From Hydractinia symbiolongicarpus (taxonomy: Eukaryota; Cnidaria; Hydrozoa; Anthoathecata; Hydractiniidae): a stretch of DNA of 64,000 nt. Location of the stretch: assembly GCF_029227915.1 (NCBI RefSeq), contig NC_079880.1, forward strand, positions 25,847,501 through 25,911,500. The letters run 5' to 3'. The position numbers and the translations under genes were made by a program. Shown here one piece after another: positions 48,618 to 59,422 of the stretch; positions within the stretch are counted from its first letter, which is position 1, and the number at the start of each line of letters is the position of its first letter. The notes below the pieces were generated by a model that was not told where the DNA came from, did no database searches, and saw only the letters and a program-made list of their open reading frames with translations.

Positions 48618-50606
48618 ATGACTCTGGTAAATTTTGTACCCTCATGTGAGCTATGGCTCAGACCAGCCATGTTTAATTTGGGACCGCTCAGAAGTGCACT
48701 GTTTAATGTTCTTCACAACAATGGTGTGCCAAAACAACCAAAAGATTTGTACAGTTTCTTAGTTTCCAAAAGAACTATATTGGCACGATTAAAAGGCAAG
48801 GGAGTGATTACGCAACCGCAATGGAGCCTGTTATATCCATCTGGTAAAAACGAAACAGACTGTAACCTCTTTGATATAACGTTGATTGTATTGCTTATTG
48901 AAGCATTGACATCAGCTGTACCTGATGATGGAAACTGGCGAAATATTAATCCCCCGGATACACACACATCTGTAGGAGCATTTTGCATTAGAGGAAAAAA
49001 TATGCGAAACTCCTTTAATCACTTTGCTGGTATAACAGCTCTAAATGGTTCTGAATTTTCACTCAAATGGAGCGAACTGCTTAAGATATTACATGGTTTA
49101 AATTATAACCATCCTTTTGACGTTAATGATTTAAAACCAGTAAGTTTAGATCTTCAAAACAATTTATTACTACGATCAATTGTTTTGGCCAATCAAATTA
49201 AGTTGAACGATCATGACAACGAATTACATGAATTAAGAAATGATGAAATGTCGTTTTAAAAATTGTCATGACATTGAATTAAACGAGCTAAGAAATAGCA
49301 ATACCTTGCTTGAAAATCGGATAATGTTAAATGTTACCAGTTTGAGAGTACATTTAGTTGATATGCAAATTAAGTTGGAATAATTCTCTTTAGAGTGACG
49401 ATAAAGAAATTGAAGGAACTCACATGAGCATAATGGAGATGCAAAATGATATTGCTTCATTGAAAAATAATGTTAAAGGTAATAAGTACTTTTGTTATTA
49501 TAAGCTTTGTCTGTTCCTAAAGTCGAATGTTACCACTTTGAGAGTACAGTTGGAAGACATGCAATATAAGTTATGGAACAATTCCTTTGAGAGTGAAGAT
49601 CTTCTGAGAGATATTGAGGAAACTCACAATAGCATAATGGAGATGCAAAATGATATTGCTTCATTGAAAAAGAATATTAAACGTAATGAGTAGTTTTTTT
49701 ATTATTGGCTTTGTCTGTTCTGAAGAATTTAAAAGGATTTGTAGAATATATTCCATAGAAATCCTGCAAGGTATAAAAAGAAAACTGCGAGGCTTGGGGT
49801 AATTTTACCTCGCAGTTATTTAGCAAATTGATTCGATATTTTCTTTCGCATACTCTGTACATACTACAGAATTTTGGAAGAAGATGTGGGAAAAATAAAA
49901 GATGAGCAGAGGGGTAAGCTAATAAATCTAGGTCGAAAACATTTTTTCCCATAAGAATCCTATTTTTTCATGATCTACTGATTTTAACATATGAACTGTC
50001 AAAAACGAGGTAGATTTTCTCGCAATTGCTCCTTTTATTTTGATAAGGTAATGACAGCTAATATACTTTTCTCATTTAATTTTAAAGGTTTATCAAATCG
50101 GACAGACGTTTTGGAAGAAAATATGGGCAAATTAACAAATGAGCAGAAGAGTAGGCTACAAATCTAGGTCATAAATCTCATGAGCACACACACAAAACAA
50201 GTTTTATTTTGTCATAAGCAGCTTTCTTATCGTTTACTGATTTTAACATGAACTAGGAACAACGAGGTAGATCTCGCAATTGCTCTCTCTACGTTGGTGA
50301 CCAGTAATGTCGACTAATTTACTTTCTTCTTTTAATTTTCAGTTTTGGAAGAAGGTATATGCAAATTTAAAGACACGCAAAATCGTTATAATGGTAAGTA
50401 TCCAATAATGAGTAATAATTTGTCCTAGAGCTATGTTTGTGTACTATTTTTTTGCTGAGAAACACACAATAACTTGTGGAACTTTCTCAAAATGATAAAT
50501 TTTGTTGTGTGTATAATAATGTCGGCTGGTTTACCTTTAAACAGAAGTTTCAGGAAAGAGCAGGATACTAGGAAATCTTGTTATCGATTTTGGAGAAGTG
50601 CAATGA
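48618..50606 (+). CDS. HEPN_DZIP3 domain protein with coiled-coil tail
   Basis: The main open frame runs from ATG 48618 to a stop at 49259. Residues about 19-165 match the HEPN_DZIP3 (DZIP3/hRUL138-like) domain: DLYSFLVSKRTILARLKGK, PQWSLLYPSG, FDITLIVLLIEAL, PPDTHTSVGAFCIRGKNMRN. The HEPN Rx4H motif is intact (R130-N-S-F-N-H135), so RNase or RNA-binding ability is possible. I prefer a spliced form using a perfect donor (CCA|GTAAGT): 48618-49139, 49523-49682, 50106-50150, 50343-50393, 50545-50606. Its phases 0, 1, 1, 1 join to 279 aa with a coiled coil (TLRVQLEDMQYKLW, IMEMQNDIASLKKNI, VLEENMGKLTNEQK). Unspliced reading gives 213 aa. Such genes are expanded in cnidarians and other invertebrates and often tied to innate immunity; the role here is inference. 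The acceptor lies 2 bp before the ATG, so there is an upstream exon or trans-splicing. Confidence 0.72.
49261..49482 (+). pseudogene. Decayed duplicate of the coiled-coil exon
   Basis: Parallels exon 49523-49682 (AATGTTACCAGTTTGAGAGT versus AATGTTACCACTTTGAGAGT; both contain AGCATAATGGAGATGC and GATATTGCTTCATTGAAAAA). It has gained stops (GGAATAATTC, TTTAGAGTGACG). It ends at a donor-like AAAG|GTAATA. It also begins with a copy of the upstream HDNELHELRN-like segment. Confidence 0.7.
49870..49913 (+). pseudogene. Extra copy of the VLEE small exon
   Basis: ATTTTGGAAGAAGATGTGGG then AAAAATAAAAGATGAGCAGA parallels the exon at 50106-50150, and more loosely the one at 50343-50393. It has an acceptor and a strong donor (GGG|GTAAGC), but its entry phase (2) does not fit the preceding exon, so it is probably skipped. 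Confidence 0.5.
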
Positions 50607-50879
50607 AATGGCTTCGCTAATTTTGAAAATGCTATTGACGTAAGTCTCTTAAATTGGCATCGTACCGTTACGTCACAAAATTAACAAATGAGATGAAAAA
50701 TTCTCGACTATCTGCACCATTTTTACAAATATCTTATCAAGAATGGTCTTAGTTTATGCTACTTCTGTCTAGTAGGTAGGCACACTAAAATTTATTAAAA
50801 ATTAGAAAGAGAATATTAAGGGAATATTTTATTTTTTAAAGATAGCTTACACTTTCTGTTTTAACCCAGATGAGTAGCC

Positions 50880-50945
50880 GCTTAAATGTATTATGGGTTG
50901 AAGTAATGAATTGATATTGTAAAAATGTAAATAAATAAATAAATG
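50880..50945 (+). repeat. Possible LINE 3' tail
   Basis: GTAAAAATGTAAATAAATAA followed by ATAAATGG resembles the short tandem tails that end CR1/RTE-like LINEs. No coding part is attached. Confidence 0.35.
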
Positions 50946-52309
50946 GCTGTACCTTCTGGAACTTCCTCAGAAGCTGCAATTTTGGGAATGTAGCCATTTA
51001 CCTAATATGGCACTTTTTCGTATGCCTGACTGGGTGTGCACACATCTACACTCGTCTATATATTGCTGAGAAGAGAAAGGATGATTCTGGGCATGAGCTT
51101 AATGTCTGCCTTAACATTCCCTATAGCAAGGTTTTAATAACAAAATCCTAGACTACAATGATGTGCAAAGCTAAACAATACTCCACTTCGTGGACGCATA
51201 GAACTCGTTGTGTCATAAACACGATTAACAGAATGTTACTATGCTAATGTTAGAATTGTTAAGTAGCGGTTAGGATCCCATGTCCAAATTAATAAACATT
51301 GACAGGGGTACCTTGATAAGTTCAACGTGCTTTTATCTAATATGGAAAGATGGTTAAATGATTTCTCGTAGAGCTAGATTTTACCTCATTTGTAATATTA
51401 TTTTGCACAGCATTAGAGTCTTAATAATGTCTGTTTTCTTATTGTCGGGAAATACGGTAATGTTAAGTGATGCATTTTTTAGACTGCATCTGTATAATTT
51501 TTCCCGATTAATTTTTTATCGGAAACAATATTTTTTTTGGTTTTCACTACTGATTTACTGTATATATTGTATAAATATTTTATTGTGTACGTATCTAAGA
51601 ATGTGCAAAGTACATTATGTTGTAACTTTTTGTTGATTTATAAGCGAGAATTTACTTATATAGATATTCCTACTATACATAGAGAGATGATGTAAATACA
51701 TAAGTTGAATAACGTAGCTTTATGTTGTGACTTTTTGATGACTCAAAAACCAGACTTTATTTATATAAATACTAGTCTATAAGCCAGTAGAAAAATCCAC
51801 TTTGGCAAGAGGACAATGCAGAAGATCCGTAATTTAAATTTTGATGACATCGGCAATGACGCGTCGATACACAATTATTTTTTAGACATTTGATTACTCG
51901 TTGCTTCTGTATAATCGAGCTTAAAAATCTAATCAAAATAAAGTATTACGGTTAGAAATTGGTTCACCCGTTATCTATTGTATACAGCTTGAAATGCTGA
52001 TCAAGAAAATGTGTAGGATCATGCACTTTTGACAAAAACACAGAGATATTGGAGTTTATCTTTGGTGACGTCAACAACACGAACATAAGACACAAGTTAA
52101 TTACGCAATACACCATAAAAAAACAACGTAACATGCACGTAACATGCATATTGAGCACAAAACAAACATATAGTGGGATAGATAACACAAAAGCAACACA
52201 AAATTCAGTGTTAATTATAGATTGCCTCCAGACATGAATGAAAATTTTTGAATAATAAATGATATCGATGATCAATACTTTACACTTGTCTGAATTAATA
52301 TAATTTTAC
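50946..52309. other. No gene seen
   Basis: AT-rich. Contains a fragment of the hairpin-head dispersed repeat at about 51773-51803 (AGCCAGTAGAAAAATCCACT). Short open frames lack domains. Confidence 0.4.
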
Positions 52310-52960
52310 CCTTTTTTTTGCTTTCAACTCAGCTTTATGCAATTTAGTTTGTATGTCCAATTCATCAACGTGATGATCTTGTAACTCGATTAGTTGAAAC
52401 GCTTGAGTTTCGATATTTAACAACAACATTTCTTATAGCTAAAGACGAATTTGGAAACGATAGTCTCGTTTCCAAATTCGTCTTTAGCTACTAAGCCAAA
52501 CATATATTGTCCCGACAGTTCTTCTGCTTTTAAGAATAAGACTATGTCACCAATTGTGATATTAAGAATGTTTCGAAACCATTTTGGTTATTTCATTAGT
52601 TTAGGTACATAGTTTATAAACCAACATTTGAACCGTGCATTGAATATCTTACAGTTTTAAGCATTAAATTCCACAAGCTTCCCAGTTAAGACAATAGGAC
52701 CAACTGGTGACCTGTCATTGTTGCGGCCGAGGCGTAAACGATTGGGTGTGATCAGATAAGTATTTTCAAAATCAGCTGTGACATCTTCAATAGCTAATCG
52801 AAGATCATTAATGCAATTGGCTATTTCTGTACCCACTAAATTATAGAAAGTTCCTCGTGTGAATTTGATTTTTGCAGAGCGTAGCGGAGCTATTTTCCTC
52901 ATTCCCATAAATATATTAGAGCGAATTTCCAATCTTTTGACCCGCTTACCCAAATATTTT
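52310..52960 (-). mobile_element. BEL/Pao LTR retrotransposon pol remnant
   Basis: The minus strand reads integrase-end and DUF5641-like sequence: TPNRLRLGRNNDRSPVGP (about 52700-52775), then past a break IGDIVLFLKAEELSGQYMFG (about 52495-52560) and, after the hairpin, VVVKYRNSSVSTNRVTRSSR and an HHVDELDI-like end. Several frames and stops are involved, so it is a fragment without other domains or LTRs that I can identify. Confidence 0.75.
52436..52490. repeat. Perfect 25-bp hairpin, 5-nt loop
   Basis: TAGCTAAAGACGAATTTGGA plus AACGA (52436-52460) is followed by TAGTC and then its exact reverse complement (52466-52490). It lies inside the BEL/Pao remnant and one arm is element coding sequence (KDEFGN), so it arose as a local inverted duplication. 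Confidence 0.95.
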
Positions 52961-53205
52961 TATGGTCATTTCTTCCGTGAAAATCTGGTTGATCGAGACA
53001 CGCCGTTTTCTGTTAAGATCAGGTCGGCATACAGCATTAGCCACGTGATTCATGAGTTACTCTTGCTAATATCACATGACATTTCCTCAGATACCTAGCC
53101 CTTGAAATGAAAATTGAGTTGATGATAGCTATGTCGCTTTGGTCGCAATAGACGGAGGGTCATTTTCAAGAAACAAAGAAAGGGTATGTTTAGCTAGCTA
53201 CTGAT

Positions 53206-54359
53206 AAGGTACCACAACTTCGAACGATAAATTTTGTTATAGTAAGATGGCGCCAAATTTGAATAAATATAACCGGACACATTCATAACAAATCGAAAAA
53301 AAATCAATTATAAATAATTCAGCACTCCAAAGACGTAAACAAAATTGATTTATTGTGGAGACTTTTTTATGGGGCAGGCGACTAACCATTCGGTCTGGTC
53401 TTTAAAATCAACACTCATCATGAACTTTTATTCAGCAGCTGTGCCACAGCGCAGTTCGCCTCTACTTAATGAATATGTAAAAGAAGTTCTTGTCGAGAAC
53501 AACGATTGATCATAAAAGTCAGATGCATTTATTTTTTTTCAACGTGCATTTTTTTCTGAAATCTTAACATTCACAAAATAAATGAAAGAAAAAGAAAATC
53601 CTCGAAAAGCAAGATTCTCACCAAATAACGCAAAAAAAAAAAAAATCAGTTTATTCGTACAACAAAATAAGTCGTTGTTAATGTTCATATGGATATGTAG
53701 TTGGAATAATGAACAAGTATTATGAAAAAATTCAAAAGCTTCTGCATGTTGTGTTAAACGCAGTATGAAATTAATACTAACAATGTTTTTGTCGTTCATT
53801 TCTCTTTGACAGCATTTTCTTCATCTTACTTTTTATTTATTTTAGCGTCGGCTTAACAAAGTATAATTTGTTTTTGTTCTGAAAAGGCAAAAATTCACCT
53901 TCAACCAACGGTTTTAATTACCCGTTTATATGAAAACACCATATCTTTTTTGTTCAAGGCAATTTTCACTTTATCTTGCTAACTAGCTTGTTATTACAAA
54001 AACTAAATAAATAGTCAAGGCTTTACGGGACTTCCAGACCAGCGGATCTGGTCTTTAAAATTAACTCTGGCGTCATAAATTTTTATTTACTAGCTGTGTA
54101 TTACAAAACCTAATTTGCAAGCAATAGCCGCGCTAATTTTTAACTTAAGGCGAGATTTTAATGCATACAAATATTTGTAAACCTAGCAAAGTTTGACTCG
54201 TATCTGGACGTAAATCGGCATTTCTTTGACATTTATTAACATCGGGCAATAAAATACGGTCTTTTTTACATAAAAATATGGTTTATAAGAATATCAGGCT
54301 AGGATTTTAAGCTAAAAACAATAGGTCTATTGTTTAGAACAATAAAGAAATAAGGATAA
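53206..54359. repeat. 1,154-bp direct repeat, left copy
   Basis: Near-identical to 56498-57651: constant offset of 3,292 bp, no length differences, and I count about three substitutions. Inside it, two related ~65-bp segments (GGTCTGGTCTTTAAAATCAA at about 53392 and GATCTGGTCTTTAAAATTAA at about 54044) show an older internal duplication. The 86-codon frame on the minus strand is duplicated with it and has no known domain. Confidence 0.92.
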
Positions 54360-54395
54360 CTAGCTGTTTCCCGTGGAAGAATCCACTGTATTCCA
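54358..54395 (+). repeat. Hairpin-head fragment of the dispersed repeat
   Basis: ACTAGCTGTTTCCCGTGGAA then GAATCCACTG resembles the 7880 family head. It abuts the end of the left 1,154-bp copy exactly. Confidence 0.45.
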
Positions 54396-54689
54396 TTTAA
54401 TTTATGTAGCAGATATGCGTCCATCAAAAAACAAACAATACAGCAGTGCGCATCTTACATCTGCATTATTATATAAATGACCAAAAAAATTAAAGGTTTT
54501 CAACAACTGCATTATTTATGTGACATTTAAAATCTAAATCTACTAAAATTACTTGCTCTGACCATCTGACAAATGCGAAAATTATTCGGAAAGAAGTTTC
54601 CAAAAGCATTTCAACATACATCTCACCCATAAAATTTAAATCACTCAAAACGCCACATATATACAAAAAAGCTGATCAATGTCAAACAC

Positions 54690-56110
54690 AAATCTCTCTC
54701 ATTGTATATGTTAAAATCAGTTAGTTTATTGCAAACCCTGCCAAAGGTTGACACACAATGTGAAAAATAAACAATAAATTGTGCCTCTGACAGAATTTTT
54801 TATCTAAGGTGTAAAAAAAGGGATTTGCAAGGACAAATTATAATGCAATAAAACATTATTTGATATATTGCATACAGTCCTTCCTCACCAAACTTTAGAC
54901 AAAATGCCAACAAAATAACGGTGTTTAAATCTAAAATTAATAAAGTCCTTTTAGCAATTTGCATGCTGTTTTACCATCAATAAAGTAAACAAAATTTCAA
55001 ATCTCACATAGTATTCTGTCACAAATTTTCATAAAATATATATATAAGTCATAATGAGTCATGTTAAACAACAGCAATCAATCTGTATATAAGTTCATTT
55101 TATGTCAATTTTTGCACCAATTTTGCAACACAAAATACAAATTCTAAATAATACTAAAATCTCTTATTTTGGTCCTTCGCATACCAACGGTCTCCCACAA
55201 AAGTTTAATCAAAATGTAAAAAATGAGAGCTAACGACAAAATTAAAGTTTGCAAAATTTAACTATTTTAGTACATATATCTACTGCATATGCCCTCTAAA
55301 ACAATATTTTGATCCAAAATGCCAAAGAAAAACAGTTTGCAACAAAAATCAGTTATTTCGATAATATTGCATACACTCTTTCCTCACAAAAGTTTCACAA
55401 ACTGTAAAAAAAAGAATGGTTATAGGGAGTGCTTCTGATTCAACAAAAAAAGTTTTTTGACATATTGCATCTAGCCCTTACCCATTAAATCTTACACAAA
55501 ATTTCCAAAACTATATACGATTTAGAACACATCAAATTTAAATCGAGAAGGATCAGTCATTTCGATATATTGCACGGAGTCCTCCCCAGTAAGAATTTAT
55601 ACAAAATATAGAAAAACAAAGCTTGCAAGGTGTAAAATCGAATTCTTCTTCTGTGTATATATGGTCCTTCCTCGCTAAATTAACATAAAATGTCAAAAAG
55701 GTTCAGATTTAACATCTAACACAACAAAAATCAGTTCTATCAGTATATGTCATGCCATTGTCTTCCACCAAATGTTCCCCTTAAAGTTTCACAGACAGCC
55801 TGTAAATTAAAAACAACTAAGATCAGGTATTTGGTCTATTTCATACCATTCTGTTCCAAATAACTTATAAAATGTAAAAATTGAGTGGTAAAACAGAAAT
55901 GTCAAAAAGAAGAAAAAAATAGCTTACAAAGAGTATAAAATTGAAATCAACAAAGTAGCTCTTTTGGTGTATTAAATATAAGCCATACACACAAAAGTTT
56001 ACACTAAATGTAAGAAAATGGTTGTGTTTAGTAATTTTAAATTAAGAAAAGTCAGTTCTTTTAGCATGCTGATTAAGGTTCTTGCCCACAATTTGAAACA
56101 AATTAAATTT
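54690..56110. repeat. Old degenerate tandem array, unit about 100 bp
   Basis: Blocks like TATTGCATACAGTCCTTCCT followed by CACCAAAAGTTTA-like and ACAAAATGT-like segments recur near 54865, 55170, 55365, 55455, 55555, 55660, 55760 and 55970. Identity between units is low. The array fills the space between the two 1,154-bp direct repeats. Confidence 0.6.
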
Positions 56111-56497
56111 ACATTTTAAAAATAAGTAATTTCTAAACTTTATTTTCAGAAAATTTGGAGGAAAAGAACTTCGCAAACCAAAAAAAACCCAGGAAAATGT
56201 TTAAAATTTTCAGGGTTAATAACGTTTGATGTGTTTTGTGGGAATATATATACTGGGAATCTTTAGTTTAAAGCTAGCATTAGCTAGCTACAGCAGCTAA
56301 TAGCTAGTCACTTAAATATAAACTGGAGACTTAGCTAGGTATAAAGAACATGGCTACATATATATATATATTCCTAGCTAGCTAGCCAGTTGTTGGTGGC
56401 TTTTTATGATGCTAGCTATAAAACATGTCTGGCAACAATAATATAATAAAAACTTAAAATAAAACATGAAAAAACCTTACAGAACCTTGCTATGATT

Positions 56498-57651
56498 AAG
56501 GTACCACAACTTCGAACGATAAATTTTGTTATAGTAAGATGGCGCCAAATTTGAATAAATATAACCGGACACATTCATAACAAATCGAAAAAAAATCAAT
56601 TATAAATAATTCAGCACTCCAAAGACGTAAACAAAATTGATTTATTGTGGAGACTTTTTTATGGGGCAGGCGACTAACCATTCGGTCTGGTCTTTAAAAT
56701 CAACACTCATCATGAACTTTTATTCAGCAGCTGTGCCACAGCGCAGTTCGCCTCTACTTAATGAATATGTAAAAGAAGTTCTTGTCGAGAACAACGATTG
56801 ATCATAAAAGTCAGATGCATTTATTTTTTTTCAACGTGCATTTTTTTCTGAAATCTTAACATTCACAAAATAAATGAAAGAAAAGGAAAATCCTCGAAAA
56901 GCAAGATTCTCACCAAATAACGCAAAAAAAAAAAAAATCAGTTTATTCGTACAACAAAATAAGTCGTTGTTAATGTTCATATGGATATGTAGTTGGAATA
57001 ATGAACAAGTATTATGAAAAAATTCAAAAGCTTCTGCATGTTGTGTTAAACGCAGTATGAAATTAATACTAACAATGTTTTTGTCGTTCATTTCTCTTTG
57101 ACAGCATTTTCTTCATCTTACTTTTTATTTATTTTAGCGTCGGCTTAACAAAGTATAATGTGTTTTTGTTCTGAAAAGGCAAAAATTCACCTTCAACCAA
57201 CGGTTTTAATTACCCGTTTATATGAAAACACCATATCTTTTTTGTTCAAGGCAATTTTCACTTTATCTTGCTAACTAGCTTGTTATTACAAAAACTAAAT
57301 AAATAGTCAAGGCTTTACGGGACTTCCAGACCAGCGGATCTGGTCTTTAAAATTAACTCTGGCGTCATAAATTTTTATTTACTAGCTGTGTATTACAAAA
57401 CCTAATTTGCAAGCAATAGCCGCGCTAATTTTTAACTTAAGGCGAGATTTTAATGCATACAAATATTTGTAAACCTAGGAAAGTTTGACTCGTATCTGGA
57501 CGTAAATCGGCATTTCTTTGACATTTATTAACATCGGGCAATAAAATACGGTCTTTTTTACATAAAAATATGGTTTATAAGAATATCAGGCTAGGATTTT
57601 AAGCTAAAAACAATAGGTCTATTGTTTAGAACAATAAAGAAATAAGGATAA
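56498..57651. repeat. 1,154-bp direct repeat, right copy
   Basis: Differences from the left copy include A to G near 56885, T to G near 57161 and C to G near 57479. The flanks differ completely: the left side has TATGATT and the right side TGACCAAGC. Confidence 0.92.
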
Positions 57652-59422
57652 TGACCAAGCTGGTTTAAATTTAGGCATTCTTTATTTTGTATTCTATGAT
57701 TTTGTATTTACATACAGGATTGTTTGATATTGTATCCGTTATTTCATTAGCACTAAAAATTCGATTTTTTCTCGATTTGGTAAATTTAAAACTCTAGCAT
57801 GCAATTTCATATAATGCCGTCAAAATTGGATTGAATCGAAAATAAATTTGGACGAGTGACTAAGCCAATAAAGCGGAGAAACTGAGTGGGACTCAACTCA
57901 AAGTTAACCTTATTCGTTCAGTGGTACGTCGACCTGGAGAATCAGCCCTCCCTGCACCAAGATTTTATAATGATACAATTTTCGAAACGGATGTTTTTTA
58001 GTCAATGCTAATTTGTTATAACTATTTGGAGGTTAACTTGTTTGTGAGTGGGAGGTATGTTGTAGGAAATTCAGTCTAGCTTGAGACTGAATTTTCTACA
58101 ACATTAGATTATGAGATATCGCCTTTTAGAAATGAGAGCTGAGATTGCACATGTACCTAAAGCCTGTTAAGTTTTTCTTATGTTCTTCCCAATATAACTA
58201 CCTAACAAGTTCTGGCGACAAAGTTGAATCATGAATCTTTTTCATATCAGAGAATTAAAAACATGTTATAGCGAGAAATTCAAGATACATTTTCAAAATA
58301 ATTCATACAAAGATTTGTTCATCTCATAAATTGTACAAAAATTTACACATAAAAATGGAAAAAATCTATTGATGTGGTTTACGTTACGGAGATTTAAAAA
58401 ACATTTCTGAATTTGCTACTAAGCTTGTTCAACTGGCGACTATCTTAAATCTTTATCAGCCTACGTTTAGTTCGTCTAAAAACTTGCATAATATAAACAC
58501 TCGACCACAGGATTTTCTGATAACTATAAATTCACAAAAGATCTCTTGCAAAAAATATTTTTTTGGTACTTTATAAAAATGAAAAACAACTTCCTTCCAA
58601 TAACGACTTTTTAGGAGAACCAAAACACTTCAAAAGCCGCAAATAATCCGTTCTCAGGACAGGTCCTACATTATCAACAATTTTTTATACGCGAACTCAC
58701 TTTTCATTACATCCTCAGTTAATAGGGGTGAATTTTTGATTTTAGCCTTAAAATTACTACACATATTTAAAGATTTCATCTTTTGGACTTTAATCGAAAA
58801 GACTTTTTATAGGAACTCTTTCGTAGGTTTTTGTTAGATCAACCATTTAAGTGAAAGTTAAAATTTATAGTCTAACAGCTGCCTAACCGGCTGCTTACTT
58901 TTTGGTCCAAATCTGCTACCTTTTTTCATCACTAACTCATTTTGGAAGAAAGTTGTTTTGTCCATAAAAAATCAACTACTACATTCTTTTATTATTTTCA
59001 TCAAGTAAATTAATTCTCAAAATCGCATACCAACGTGACAAGTAGCCAGTAGTAACAACAGGATGCCATTATGGTTGCTGTGACCATGGAAAAAATTATC
59101 ATGGTCTTCCAATGTAATCTATCTCGTACTTCTGTGGCAACAGACAGGTGTATTTCTTACTGATTCACATCAACTGTTTGGGAAAAAGAGAGAGAACAAC
59201 ATACCTCGGTTACGAGTCAATGTCCAAGATTAATTTGACAATTGTCCCTTCTATCAAAATGTGCGGATGTTTGCACAAAAAACCAATTATACAAGAATTA
59301 AGGATACAAGATTCCAGCGTTAAGACATCATTCGCATTGACTCAAAACCATTTTTGTACGTGCATTTAGATTTCCATTCAATATTATTAGCTGTTGTTTT
59401 TCGACTTAATGTGTGCGTAGCT
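57652..59422. other. Intergenic and 3' flank of the zinc transporter gene
   Basis: No exon seen other than the terminal exon starting at 59423. The open frame 59148-59369 has no domain. Confidence 0.4.
58058..58103. repeat. 20-bp hairpin with 6-nt loop
   Basis: TGTTGTAGGAAATTCAGTCT, loop AGCTTG, then AGACTGAATTTTCTACAACA. One mismatch, which would be a G-U pair in one transcript. The stem is short for an animal pre-miRNA. Confidence 0.8.

Noticed and set aside
53539-53799. 86-aa minus-strand protein duplicated at 56831-57091
   Set aside because: Identity of the two frames follows from the 1,154-bp DNA repeat. No domain, no splice context, and low-complexity Phe-rich composition.
53206-57651. 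Complete LTR retrotransposon with 1,154-bp LTRs
   Set aside because: No TG...CA ends, no primer-binding site or polypurine tract next to the repeats, no coding domains between them, and flanks without a matching target duplication.
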